Origin: G963704535 sp963704535
Lineage (GTDB): Bacteria; Chloroflexota; Chloroflexia; Chloroflexales; Roseiflexaceae
Assembly (NCBI GenBank): GCA_963704535.1
Contig: OY969916.1
Coordinates: 2,232,001-2,296,000, forward strand
DNA length: 64,000 bases
Direction: 5' to 3'
Shown here piece by piece: positions 7,657 to 16,307 of this stretch. The position numbers and the translations under genes are program-made. A model generated the notes under the pieces. That model ran no database searches. It saw only the letters and a program-made list of their open reading frames with translations, and was not told the DNA's origin. Position 1 is the stretch's first letter, and each line of letters opens with the position of its first letter.

Positions 7657-10600
7657 ATGAAGCCCCAGCTGATCCACTCGCTCATCTCCCCTAGCCGCAC
7701 CGCCCGCCGGCTGTCACCCATCTGTTTGCTTGTGCTGATAGCTACATTGTGCCCAATCGCCTCCAGAGACATCCAACCGATCGCAGCCGCCTCCGAAGCC
7801 ACCCAACCGATCATCACCGCCTCTAGGGACGCCCAACAGATCGCCGCAACTGGGCCGGGCGGTGACTTCTTCCCCGCGCCCGGCAGCCCGATGAGTGTAA
7901 CCGGCGATGCGTTTGGGATAGCGACCGGCGACTTCAATGGTGATGATGCGCCCGATCTCGCAACGATCCTATGGGACCGCAGTCAGGTCAGTGTGCTGCT
8001 GGGGAACGGCGCGGGCGCCTTCGCCACGCCGCGTTACTTTCCCTTCGCCACTGGTGGCATGTCAGAAGATCTCGTCGCCGGCGATTTCAACCGCGATGGG
8101 CGGCTCGACCTAGTTACGTCCAACCGCGACACCGACAATGTGAGTTTGCTGCTCGGCGACGGCAACGGCAACTTTGGCTCGCCGGCAAACTTCACGGTCA
8201 GCCCCCAGCCACGCTCCATCGCCGCCGGCGATTTCAACCGCGATGGCTGGCTCGACCTGGCCACGGCGAACCACACGCCATACGCTGTGAGCTTCCTCCT
8301 CAACGACACACAGGGCGGTTTTGCCCCGTTCAGCACTATCGCTCTAGGCCACAATCCCCTCGGCCTTGTGACGGGCGACTTCGATAACGACACCAACCCC
8401 GACCTTGCGGTAGCGCTCGTTGGCACCAGCAAGGTATATCTGTTCCTGGGCAATGGCAATGGGGCATTCAGCGTGGGAACCGTTGTCGACCTTGGCGCCG
8501 GCCAAAACCCACGCGCGCTGGCAGCGGGCGATTTCAACGACGATGGGCGACTCGACGTAGTGAGCGCCAACAATACCAGTAAATCGCTGGGCATTTTGTT
8601 GAGCAGGACAGGTGGGTTCAGCCCCACACTCTATATCCCAGCCGGCAACAGCCCGTTTAGTGTGCTGACCTCCGACCTCGACGGCGATGGCGCTCTCGAC
8701 CTAGCCGCCCCCGATCAAAATGGGAATGTCAGTGTCTTGCTCGGCGACGGCGACGGCGGCTTTGGCGATCCAGCGCTGTTCCGTACTCTCGGCCCTTCAA
8801 ACGATATCGTGGCCGCCGATGTCAACGGCGATGGACGGCCCGATCTAGCCACTTCCAATGGCCCCGGACAGTCGATCAGCGTGCTGCTCAATCAGCCGCG
8901 CCCGGCCATCCTGGAGGCCGTGTTCAGCCCCAATATCAACGCCAGCCAGCCCTTCGACGTCTCGGTGATCTTGCGGGATAGTGCAGGCGAACAGCTCAGC
9001 AATAGCGAGGCGGCGGTGGTGCTGACGCTGGAGTCGGGACCGTCGGGCGCGATCCTCAACGGCATCACCACCGTGCGGGCCAGAATGGGTGTGGCGGCCT
9101 TCAGCGACTTGCAGCTAGACATGCCGAGCGCGAACTATGTGCTACGCGTCAGCGTTCCCGGTCAGGCCAGCACGCTCAGCCCATCCTTTAGCGTCACGAG
9201 CACGACCGCGCCAACCTGGCTCGCACTGCTGTATCTGAGCGGCGACGACACCAACATCACCGATACCACCAGGATCAGCCTGACGCAACCGATGCGCGCC
9301 CTGCGAGATCGCCTGGATCGTATGCTATATAACTCGGCGGTGCGGGTGGTGGTGCTGTATGACGGCAATGAGCAGAACGACACGGCGGTCTTGGTGAAAG
9401 GGCCGGATGGGTTGCAGAATATCACCGACGACGCCGCCAACTCGCCATTGTGGCCGGGTGGTATCGGCAGCCCAGGCCAGCGCGAGCTAGACACTGGCAG
9501 TTTCAGCACCCTGCGCAACTTTGTCACCTGGGCGCGCGGCACCTACCCCGACGCCCTCTACACCTTCCTGTCGATCGTCGACCATGGCGGGGGCTGGGCG
9601 CCCGACCTGACCACACCGCCGATTCAGCCGCGCGGTGGCGGCGGAACGCAGCCTAGCGGGGGATGGCGTGGCATGAGCCTTGATCTGGCCAGCGGGGGCA
9701 CCACGCTCTCGACACACGACACCGGCGCGGCGCTGATCGGCGTGGGCAAGATCGACGTGCTGTTCTTCGACGCCTGCCTGATGGGCATGATCGAGAGCGC
9801 CTACGAGGTGCGCGACTACGCCGACTACTTCATCGCCGGGCAGAATTTGCTCTTCGCCGAATTGCCCTACCAAGACTACTTCTCGACAGAAGTACTCACG
9901 GCGACCACACCTCCCCGCGACCTGGCGCAACGACTCGTTGAGCGCTACAACGCACACAAAAACGGCAGACTTAATCCATTCACCATCGCCGCCATTGATC
10001 TGACCCGGCTACGCAGCACAGTGCCCGACAACCTGACAAACCGCGTGAACACGCTGGCCGATCTCCTCCTGGGAGACCTGCTCCCGCCGGTAAGCGCTGA
10101 TGACGAACTAGTGAAAGCGCTGGTCGAGGTCTATACGACAACCCAGAAATTCGACTACGACAGCAGCTTGACGCTGGACCCGCGCGAAGGATATGTCGAT
10201 CTGGTGGATTTCGCGCGCCGTCTGCGCGACTCGCCAGATCCGGCCATCTTGCAGGACGTCAAGGACGCCGCCGCCGCAGTCGTGAACGCGGCAACCGATC
10301 CGGTGGCGCCGGTGGTTGTTCACCACAAGAACATCAACGGTACCTACAAGAACGAGATCTGGAACTTCGACCGGGCCAACGGCCTCTCGATCTTCCTGCC
10401 GCTTGGCGAGCAGGACTATCGCCCGACCAAAGCCGACCCCACCAACAAAACCCTGGCGGGGGAGCCTGAACGACAACTCAACTACTATGTGGATGCAAAC
10501 CAGCTTGCCTTTACACGGGATGTGCCGGGCTGGGCGGAACTGCTGGAGCGTCTCGAACCGGCCGTGCCGGTCATCCGGGCGCCTGGCGGTCTGGGCGGTG

Positions 10601-10704
10601 TGTCGCTGAGTGCGGCATCCCCAATAATCGATCAGCGGCCATTCAATGCGCCATACCCGATCCAGGTCATTGAGATCACCTACTTGCCGCTGATGCGGCG
10701 CTGA
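7657..10704 (+). CDS. Secreted FG-GAP/VCBS repeat protein with C11 (clostripain-type) peptidase domain
   Basis: A 1015-residue exported protein. It has an N-terminal signal sequence (basic to about residue 20, then LSPICLLVLIATLCPIA), a short degenerate repeat linker (SRDIQPIAAA/SEATQPIITA/SRDAQQIAAT), and then about seven FG-GAP/VCBS repeats. Each repeat has the calcium-loop pattern GDFNRDGRLDL or GDFDNDTNPDL (residues about 85-415) and builds a beta-propeller. An Ig-like linker precedes a C11 cysteine-peptidase domain with the expected dyad: His643 in SIVDHGGGW and Cys707 in FFDACLMGMIE. The likely role is a secreted or surface Arg/Lys-type protease displayed on a propeller scaffold. AGGAGG lies before the ATG. 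A convergent terminator follows the gene. Confidence 0.9.
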   Translation: MKPQLIHSLISPSRTARRLSPICLLVLIATLCPIASRDIQPIAAASEATQPIITASRDAQQIAATGPGGDFFPAPGSPMSVTGDAFGIATGDFNGDDAPDLATILWDRSQVSVLLGNGAGAFATPRYFPFATGGMSEDLVAGDFNRDGRLDLVTSNRDTDNVSLLLGDGNGNFGSPANFTVSPQPRSIAAGDFNRDGWLDLATANHTPYAVSFLLNDTQGGFAPFSTIALGHNPLGLVTGDFDNDTNPDLAVALVGTSKVYLFLGNGNGAFSVGTVVDLGAGQNPRALAAGDFNDDGRLDVVSANNTSKSLGILLSRTGGFSPTLYIPAGNSPFSVLTSDLDGDGALDLAAPDQNGNVSVLLGDGDGGFGDPALFRTLGPSNDIVAADVNGDGRPDLATSNGPGQSISVLLNQPRPAILEAVFSPNINASQPFDVSVILRDSAGEQLSNSEAAVVLTLESGPSGAILNGITTVRARMGVAAFSDLQLDMPSANYVLRVSVPGQASTLSPSFSVTSTTAPTWLALLYLSGDDTNITDTTRISLTQPMRALRDRLDRMLYNSAVRVVVLYDGNEQNDTAVLVKGPDGLQNITDDAANSPLWPGGIGSPGQRELDTGSFSTLRNFVTWARGTYPDALYTFLSIVDHGGGWAPDLTTPPIQPRGGGGTQPSGGWRGMSLDLASGGTTLSTHDTGAALIGVGKIDVLFFDACLMGMIESAYEVRDYADYFIAGQNLLFAELPYQDYFSTEVLTATTPPRDLAQRLVERYNAHKNGRLNPFTIAAIDLTRLRSTVPDNLTNRVNTLADLLLGDLLPPVSADDELVKALVEVYTTTQKFDYDSSLTLDPREGYVDLVDFARRLRDSPDPAILQDVKDAAAAVVNAATDPVAPVVVHHKNINGTYKNEIWNFDRANGLSIFLPLGEQDYRPTKADPTNKTLAGEPERQLNYYVDANQLAFTRDVPGWAELLERLEPAVPVIRAPGGLGGVSLSAASPIIDQRPFNAPYPIQVIEITYLPLMRR

Positions 10705-10723
10705 CCACCAGCCCAACATGATC

Positions 10724-10765
10724 GCAGCCGGCGCGGCGGGAAATACCTCCCACCACGCCGGCTGC
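10724..10765. terminator. Bidirectional terminator hairpin
   Basis: GCAGCCGGCG (10724-10733) pairs exactly with CGCCGGCTGC (10756-10765), followed by TTTG. It lies between the convergent FG-GAP/C11 and FHA-regulator genes. Confidence 0.8.
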
Positions 10766-10782
10766 TTTGCTTCGCTGCCCGG

Positions 10783-11406
10783 CTACAGCTTGAGCAGATA
10801 TCCCTCGCCCTTGACCGTCTTGATCAGCTCGTCCGCCGGGAGTCCGGCCCCGCGCAGCCGCTTACGCAGCTCGTAAACCGCCTGGCTGAGCCGCCGGTCG
10901 TCGGCCTCCAGGTAGTCATCGCCCCAGATCGCTTGCATACAATTGTCGTGGCTGCACACCTGCCCCTGGTAGTGGTACAGGTGGTCGAGCAGCCGGAATT
11001 CGCGTTGGGCCAGGTGCAGCGGCTGCTGGCCCAGCATAAACAGCTTGCGCCGGTGGTCGAAGTGCAAGGCCGAGCTGGACTTCTCGGTCGGGTTTGGGTC
11101 CGCGAAGCGCAGCATGACCTCCGGCCCCAGGCGGATCTCATCGCCGTCTTCGAGGAGGCGCGGCTCGTCGATCCGCTCGCCATTCACGAACGTGCCGTTC
11201 ACACTCCCCAGATCGGCCACTAGGCAGCGCGGGCCATCACGGCGCACCTGGGCGTGCCGGCGCGATACGGTATTGACGCCAGCGATCATTTCACAGGTCT
11301 GGTCGCGGCCAATCGTGCATACCGTCGCTTCGAGCATATACTCACGCGGGCGAATCAGCTCGTGGAAGGCGCGCAGCCGAGGGGTCAAGCCGTCGTTCAC
11401 GATCAT
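10783..11406 (-). CDS. FHA-domain winged-helix transcriptional regulator
   Basis: A 207-residue protein. The N-terminal FHA phosphothreonine-binding domain has GRD (33-35), SRRHAQV (48-54) and LGSVNGTFVNG (66-76). The C-terminal part (about residues 112-207) matches an OmpR/PhoB-type winged helix (Trans_Reg_C): LAQREFRLLDHLYHYQGQV, a helix LSQAVYELRKRL and the wing IKTVKGEGYLLKL. There is no receiver domain, so the input is probably a phosphorylated threonine read by FHA rather than an Asp phosphorelay. It is divergent from the sulfatase gene and close to a Ser/Thr kinase gene. The 11-bp direct-repeat sites upstream of the two secreted-protein genes fit its DNA-binding domain. It is the inferred regulator of this island. 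Confidence 0.9.
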   Translation of the reverse strand: MIVNDGLTPRLRAFHELIRPREYMLEATVCTIGRDQTCEMIAGVNTVSRRHAQVRRDGPRCLVADLGSVNGTFVNGERIDEPRLLEDGDEIRLGPEVMLRFADPNPTEKSSSALHFDHRRKLFMLGQQPLHLAQREFRLLDHLYHYQGQVCSHDNCMQAIWGDDYLEADDRRLSQAVYELRKRLRGAGLPADELIKTVKGEGYLLKL

Positions 11407-11481
11407 ACGAAATTCCTCGCTTGATAGGGTCTACAACTCCCATTCTACGCCGTCGCGCCAGGGTTCGTCAATCCATCATTA

Positions 11482-11546
11482 TCACAGCATTGTGAACCAG
11501 GTGTGAGCTAGTAGCACTGGTTCCTGCCGAACTATTTCACTATGCT
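11482..11546 (+). promoter_or_regulatory. Promoter/operator module of the sulfatase gene
   Basis: TCACA-N4-TGTGA (11482-11495) continues into the 11-bp direct repeat TGTGAACCAGG/TGTGAGCTAGT. Then come -35 CTGGTT (11517-11522), an 18-bp spacer and -10 TATGCT (11541-11546). The operator-to--10 distance equals that at 7476-7540. The site also lies about 75 bp upstream of the divergent FHA regulator, so it may govern that gene too. Confidence 0.7.
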
Positions 11547-11653
11547 ACGCCTACACGGGAATGAGTAATAGCAGGATCGGGAACGAGGGTGGGCCGCTTG
11601 AATCGGGCGGCCCAGCGCGCCGCTCACGGTGTTTGTACACAAGGAGGGAACCA

Positions 11654-13330
11654 ATGAAATCCGCAAACGTCACATCCTGGCGGAAGCACACGGGTCTGTC
11701 GATCAGCAGCATCCTGATCCTGGTGATGACGCTGCTCGCAGGAGCAGGAATGTTGCCACCACCACCGATCGCACACGCCGCTCGGGCGCCGCTGAATCAG
11801 AATGTGCTGGTCATTCTCCTGGACGACCTGGACTACCTGACGCTGCAACGGTTGATCGACGCGGGCAAGCTGCCGAATATCAGAGAAAAACTCTACAGGC
11901 AAGGAACGAACTTCACCAACGCCTACGTGACTAATGCCTTGTGCTGCCCCTCGCGCGCATCGATCTACACCGGCATGTACCCCCACAACCATAACCTGTG
12001 GTCGGTAGCGGGCGACCCGAATGACCCCTACAAGAGCGGGTGGCCCTGGTATCGCGATAGTAAGTTGTATCAGAAGGCGATCAATACGGCGCTGCAAGAC
12101 CAGGGGTATTTTACGGGCTTTGTCGGGAAGTTCATGAACGGGATCGGTTACGATGAAAAACCGCCTTCAGACTTCAAGTGGAATACTTTTTCCCCAGCGG
12201 CTGGAGCTTATGGTTACTGGATGTATAAATTTAAGTACCGAAAATGGACGTACGTGCCCGCGAGCGCCGGCGGGGGCGCATATGACAATGGCCAGGAAGT
12301 TATCCCTGGCCCGAATGTCTACCAAACCGATCAGTTGGCGTGGGAAACCAGGAATGCGATCAGATCCGCGCAGCAAGCGAGCAAGCCATTCTTCATCGTA
12401 TACGCGCCGACGGTGCCACACGTCGAGCCGGATCTTATCTATCAGGAGGCGAACGATGGGGAGCGGGATGTCGTGCTGGATCGGCCGGATACAGCAGCGC
12501 CCTATGACCAGACCTCGTTTAATACCTATACCGACACCTGGTCACAGCATATTCGTGGGCGGCTGACGACAAGTACGATACCGGATGGCATAACATTTTC
12601 GGCGACCAGCCCGAGTATCTATGGAGATCCAGCACCAGAACGCAGGATTCGACAATGGGTAAATGGCCATTGGGAGCCTGTAGCAGGGCAATTCGACCTG
12701 CCGCGCATGGGGGCTAGCGCGCCGAACGGACAGCCGGTCATCGGTGAAAATCTCTCGGCGGTCTGGAAGCCATTCTGGCTACGTGGTTTCGGCAACACGC
12801 GCAACCCTTTGAATACTACCTATTCGACCGCACCTCAGCGACCTTCAATTACGTCGGCTGACATCAACCGGCTGAAACGGCTGCATCTGAGCCGGCAAGA
12901 GTTGCTGATAGCGCTCGACGATAGCCTGGGCTACCTGTTCCTCAATACGAACATTCTGTCGACAGGGCTGATTATCCTCACATCGGATAATGGCTATCAG
13001 CTCGGCGAGCATAATCTTGGGCAAAAGATATTTCCCTACGAGGAGTCGATACGGGTGCCGCTGATCATACGCGATCCGTATAATCTGAATACCTCGGCCA
13101 CGCCGCGCATCGATTCCAGCATCGTGCTCAATACCGACATCGCGCCGACGATCGCACACTTCACGAAAGGTTGGACGAATGGATGGCCGGGCAGCACCTC
13201 GGATGGGCGCTCGCTGATGCCATTTATCAATACATCTTACGGTTCAGCGTTCCATCGCAATCGTGCGCTGATTTCAGCATCGGGCGGTTGTCCCCTCATA
13301 CGATTGGACACATCCGCAAACCGGCGCTAA
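11654..13330 (+). CDS. Secreted sulfatase, N-terminal portion (frameshifted)
   Basis: Arylsulfatase/alkaline-phosphatase-superfamily protein. ATG 11654 is chosen because AAGGAGGG lies just upstream and the product then starts with a clean signal peptide (MKSANVTSWRKHTGLSISS, hydrophobic core, AHA cleavage region). The metal-binding segment NVLVILLDDLDYL is followed by the formylglycine signature CCPSR, with Cys97 as the residue to be oxidised by a formylglycine-generating enzyme. Later motifs include GFVGKFMNGIG and the metal/substrate segment LILTSDNGYQLGEHNLG. Reading leaves the sulfatase frame near 13265-13290: the end RLDTSANRR is out-of-frame sequence, and the true continuation (PSYDWTHPQTG) is in another frame. 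The substrate is probably a sulfated glycan or ester outside the cell. Confidence 0.88.
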   Translation: MKSANVTSWRKHTGLSISSILILVMTLLAGAGMLPPPPIAHAARAPLNQNVLVILLDDLDYLTLQRLIDAGKLPNIREKLYRQGTNFTNAYVTNALCCPSRASIYTGMYPHNHNLWSVAGDPNDPYKSGWPWYRDSKLYQKAINTALQDQGYFTGFVGKFMNGIGYDEKPPSDFKWNTFSPAAGAYGYWMYKFKYRKWTYVPASAGGGAYDNGQEVIPGPNVYQTDQLAWETRNAIRSAQQASKPFFIVYAPTVPHVEPDLIYQEANDGERDVVLDRPDTAAPYDQTSFNTYTDTWSQHIRGRLTTSTIPDGITFSATSPSIYGDPAPERRIRQWVNGHWEPVAGQFDLPRMGASAPNGQPVIGENLSAVWKPFWLRGFGNTRNPLNTTYSTAPQRPSITSADINRLKRLHLSRQELLIALDDSLGYLFLNTNILSTGLIILTSDNGYQLGEHNLGQKIFPYEESIRVPLIIRDPYNLNTSATPRIDSSIVLNTDIAPTIAHFTKGWTNGWPGSTSDGRSLMPFINTSYGSAFHRNRALISASGGCPLIRLDTSANRR

Positions 13331-13334
13331 ATAC

Positions 13335-14441
13335 ATGCCGTTCTGGCAAGTGCCGCACTATGAGGCCCTGCGAACCCGCACGAACACCGAAGACTCACTC
13401 TATGCGCGGTATTCGTACTACCGCGACCAGTACCCCTCCAGCTATAACTTAGGGAACTTTCGCGTCTTTTCCAGTGGTACTCCCCCAGTAGAGGCCGAGT
13501 TCATCAATATGCCCAGCGATCCATTTCAGATGATGCCACAGCCCGGACAACGGCCGCTCTACGACAGGTGGCTCAATAACTTCAAGAGCTGTAAAGGCAA
13601 TACCTGCGCGATGCTCGAAGATACGGCGACGTTGAGTGTCCACGCCTATTGGAACTTCGATGCGTCCAACTATGTGCCGCCATCATGGTCCGACAATGAC
13701 GCCGATCTGACAAATGTGCCTCGTTATGCAAGCGGCCCGTGTGCAGGGAAGGCGTTCGGTGGGTGCCGGTTCGATACGCGCACCCATACGACAGCCGTAA
13801 TCAATGGCGTGAGCACGCAGATCGAGAGTATCACGGCCTACGGCAAATACTGGAACTTCGACACCCGCACCGGGCAGCAGCCGGCGGGCTGGGGCGGCAA
13901 CGGCAGCGACCTCACCACGGTTCCTCGCTATACCTCAGGCCCCTGCGCCGGTAGACCGGCCGGCGCGTGTAAGTTCGACACGCGCACCCATACGACAGCC
14001 GTGATCAATGGCGTGAGCACGCAGATCGAGAGTATCACGGCCTACGGCAAATACTGGAACTTCGACACGCGTACCGGGCAGCAGCCGGCGGGCTGGGGCG
14101 GCAACGGCAGCGACCTCACCACGGTTCCTCGCTATACCTCAGGCCCCTGCGCCGGTAGACCGGCCGGCGCCTGTACTTTTGATACCCTCACGTACTTCGA
14201 TACCCTGATAGGCGGCGTCAATACACAAGTTGAGACGATCACGGCCTACGGCAAATACTGGAACTTCGACACCCGCACCGGGCAGCAGCCGGCAGGCTGG
14301 GGCGGCAACGGCAGCGATCTTACCAGTGTGGCGCGCTTTGCTAATGGCCCCTGCTATGCGAAAGCACCCGGCACCTGCGTCCTCGATACCCGTTCGTTCA
14401 CCACCGTGAATGGGCAGTATATCGAGACGATCACAAACTGA
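13335..14441 (+). CDS. Sulfatase C-terminal portion with four 68-residue repeats
   Basis: This frame is open from 13272 and reads sulfatase sequence before the first ATG (SYDWTHPQTGAKYMPFWQ). It continues with the typical C-terminal strand pattern (ARYSYYRDQYPSS, then FINMPSDPFQMMPQPGQ). It is therefore the distal part of the sulfatase displaced by a frameshift, not an independent gene. After a Cys-containing spacer come four tandem repeats of about 68 residues with the signature YWNFDTRTGQQPAGWGG. Each contains conserved cysteines (GPCAGRPAGAC), suggesting disulfide-stabilised extracellular modules, perhaps for binding a carbohydrate or the surface. The function of the repeats is unknown to me. 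Confidence 0.8.
   Translation: MPFWQVPHYEALRTRTNTEDSLYARYSYYRDQYPSSYNLGNFRVFSSGTPPVEAEFINMPSDPFQMMPQPGQRPLYDRWLNNFKSCKGNTCAMLEDTATLSVHAYWNFDASNYVPPSWSDNDADLTNVPRYASGPCAGKAFGGCRFDTRTHTTAVINGVSTQIESITAYGKYWNFDTRTGQQPAGWGGNGSDLTTVPRYTSGPCAGRPAGACKFDTRTHTTAVINGVSTQIESITAYGKYWNFDTRTGQQPAGWGGNGSDLTTVPRYTSGPCAGRPAGACTFDTLTYFDTLIGGVNTQVETITAYGKYWNFDTRTGQQPAGWGGNGSDLTSVARFANGPCYAKAPGTCVLDTRSFTTVNGQYIETITN
13629..14441 (+). repeat. Four tandem 204-bp coding repeats
   Basis: Units begin near 13629, 13833, 14037 and 14241. The segment ACGGCCTACGGCAAATACTG recurs exactly 204 bp apart, and the two central units are almost identical in DNA. This implies recent duplication or gene conversion within the sulfatase gene. 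Confidence 0.9.
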
Positions 14442-14477
14442 GCCATTGGTCCTTTCCAAAACACATCCTTTCTGAAA

Positions 14478-14520
14478 AGGGAGGGGCAAGAGGAGACCGA
14501 ACCTCCTCTTGCCCCTCCCT
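14478..14520. terminator. Strong hairpin after the sulfatase gene
   Basis: AGGGAGGGGCAAGAGGAG (14478-14495) pairs perfectly with CTCCTCTTGCCCCTCCCT (14503-14520) around a 7-base loop. It lies 36 bp after the stop codon. There is no T-tract, but the 18-bp stem makes a terminator or mRNA 3'-end structure likely. Confidence 0.75.
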
Positions 14521-14680
14521 AACTTGTTGTGAGCGATCCGAATCATGTTCTGAGGCGTCTCCATTGATATGCTATACTTGCCCTTATATTGCACTACATT
14601 CAGCCCGCGAACATCTCATTGACAGGACTTAGTGCGTAACTCCTGTCGTTGGCAGAACAATATGGGAGCAGCGATCGTCG

Positions 14681-15604
14681 ATGACACGCCGGGGCCACAC
14701 GAACGCGATCGTCGGCGGCGCCGTGTGGCTGCTGCTGCTGGCCGGGCTGCCCGGCGGCGGGCCAGCACGCACGCTCGATCTGCTGATCCTGCTCGCCGTG
14801 CTGGTCGTCACCCCACTTGGCATGTCGCTCGCCGTCTCCGCCGCGCGCTCGGGCAGCCCGCTAGACGGGGCGGCGCTGGCGGTGCAGCCGTTCGCTGCCG
14901 GGCTGGTGATCCTTTCCTTTCTGCTGCCCGCCGGCCCGCTCGCCGGGCTGCTCGCGTCGGGCTGGCTGCTGCTGGATGGGCTGGCCGCGCTCGCGGCGCT
15001 TGCGGCCCTGCGCTCGCGTGGGCTCGGCCGCGCCGACGAACTGTGCGTCGACGCCGGGCTGCTCTACCTGCCGGTCGGCGGCGCCTGGCTGCTGGCATCG
15101 CGCCTGGGCATCAACCCGCTGGGATTTGGAGACACGATCGTGCTCCTCACCGCGATCCACTTCCACTACGCCGGGTTCGCCGCGCCGATCCTGGCCGGGA
15201 TGGCCGGCCGCAGGCTGGCTGCGGCTCGGCCATCGGCCTGGGGCATCTTTCGCGTCGTCGCGACCGGCGTCGTCGCGGGCGTCCCGCTCGTGGCCGCCGG
15301 GATCACGATCTCGCCGGCCCTGGAGGTCGCCGCTGCCTGCATCCTGGCCGGCAGCCTGGCCGCGCTCTCGGCGCTGACGCTCTACGCGATCGTACCCACG
15401 CTTCGGCGACGGTCGGCGCAAGCGCTGCTGGTCATCTCTGCAGCGGCGGCGGTGATCGCGATGCTCTTCGCCGTCGCCTACGCGGTCGGGGAGTTCGCCC
15501 AGGCCCCGATCGTCGGCATCCCCCGCATGATCGAGGTCCACGGGCTAGTCAACGCGCTGGGGTTTGTGCTGTGCGGCCTGATCGCGTGGACACTGGACGG
15601 GTGA
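14681..15604 (+). CDS. YndJ-like multi-pass membrane protein
   Basis: A 307-residue, very hydrophobic protein with about 8-9 transmembrane helices. The conserved motif TAIHFHYAGFAAP (near residues 157-169) and the segment RMIEVHGLVNALGF near the end are the signatures I associate with the YndJ family. The histidines in these helices could bind a metal or heme, but the function is unknown. A second in-frame start is not obvious; ATG 14681 is used. The stop codon TGA is the first unit of a TGACAAGA octamer array. The next gene encodes a DUF1990 protein, a pairing that suggests a joint function. Confidence 0.7.
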   Translation: MTRRGHTNAIVGGAVWLLLLAGLPGGGPARTLDLLILLAVLVVTPLGMSLAVSAARSGSPLDGAALAVQPFAAGLVILSFLLPAGPLAGLLASGWLLLDGLAALAALAALRSRGLGRADELCVDAGLLYLPVGGAWLLASRLGINPLGFGDTIVLLTAIHFHYAGFAAPILAGMAGRRLAAARPSAWGIFRVVATGVVAGVPLVAAGITISPALEVAAACILAGSLAALSALTLYAIVPTLRRRSAQALLVISAAAAVIAMLFAVAYAVGEFAQAPIVGIPRMIEVHGLVNALGFVLCGLIAWTLDG

Positions 15605-15716
15605 CAAGATGACAAGATGACAAGATGAAAGGGTGAAAGGGTGAAAGGGTGAAAGGGTGACTACATTACGCAACACGCAACACGCAACACGTTTCACGTT
15701 TCACGTTTCACGACGA
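15602..15716. repeat. Octamer and heptamer tandem arrays
   Basis: Starting at the YndJ stop codon there are three TGACAAGA units, then four GTGAAAGG units, three ACGCAAC units and three GTTTCAC units. The same unit types occur at other gene ends in the window. Confidence 0.85.
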
Positions 15717-15725
15717 GGGCTTGAT

Positions 15726-16307
15726 ATGTTTCTGCTCCGAAAGCCTTCTGAGACGGCGCTCCGGCAGTTTATCGCCGGGCAGCGCGAGCTGGCATTCTCC
15801 TACCCCGCCGTAGGCGCCACTGCGGGAACGCCGCCTGGCGGCTATAATGTCGATCACAACCGCGTCAGGCTGGGCGCCGGGCCGGAAACGTTCGCGCGGG
15901 CCGTCGCCGCGCTGCGGCGCTGGGAGATGTTCCCGCGCGGATGGACGCAGCTCTGCTGGCCCGACGCGCCGATCGAGGTCGGGACAACTGTCGGCCTGCT
16001 GGTGCCGCTGCCGGGGCTCTGGATGTTCGGCGCCTGCCGGATCGTCTACCTGGTCGATGAGGATGGCCCAGTGCGGCGCTTCGGCTTCGCCTACGGGACG
16101 CTGCCGGCGCACGTGGAGCGCGGCGAGGAGCGCTTCACAGTCGAGTGGCGCCGTGAGGACGACTCGGTCTGGTACGATATCCTGGCGTTCTCCCAACCGA
16201 ACCACATCCTGACCTGGGCCGGCTACCCGGTAGCGCGGCTGATGCAGCGCCGCTTCGCCAGGGACTCGAAGCGCGCGATGGTGGCGGCGGCCGCCGTAGG
16301 AGCGTAG
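15726..16307 (+). CDS. DUF1990 family protein
   Basis: A 193-residue protein starting at ATG 15726; upstream in-frame codons lie in the tandem repeats and are rejected. Recognisable DUF1990 features are FSYPAVGAT near the start, GYNVDHNRVRLG, the central EVGTTVGLLVPLPGLW and FGFAYGTLPAHVERGEERF. The fold is probably an alpha/beta ligand-binding domain (START-like). The function is not established. The TAG stop lies in a short repeat (GCGTAGGGCGAGCC). Confidence 0.75.
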   Translation: MFLLRKPSETALRQFIAGQRELAFSYPAVGATAGTPPGGYNVDHNRVRLGAGPETFARAVAALRRWEMFPRGWTQLCWPDAPIEVGTTVGLLVPLPGLWMFGACRIVYLVDEDGPVRRFGFAYGTLPAHVERGEERFTVEWRREDDSVWYDILAFSQPNHILTWAGYPVARLMQRRFARDSKRAMVAAAAVGA

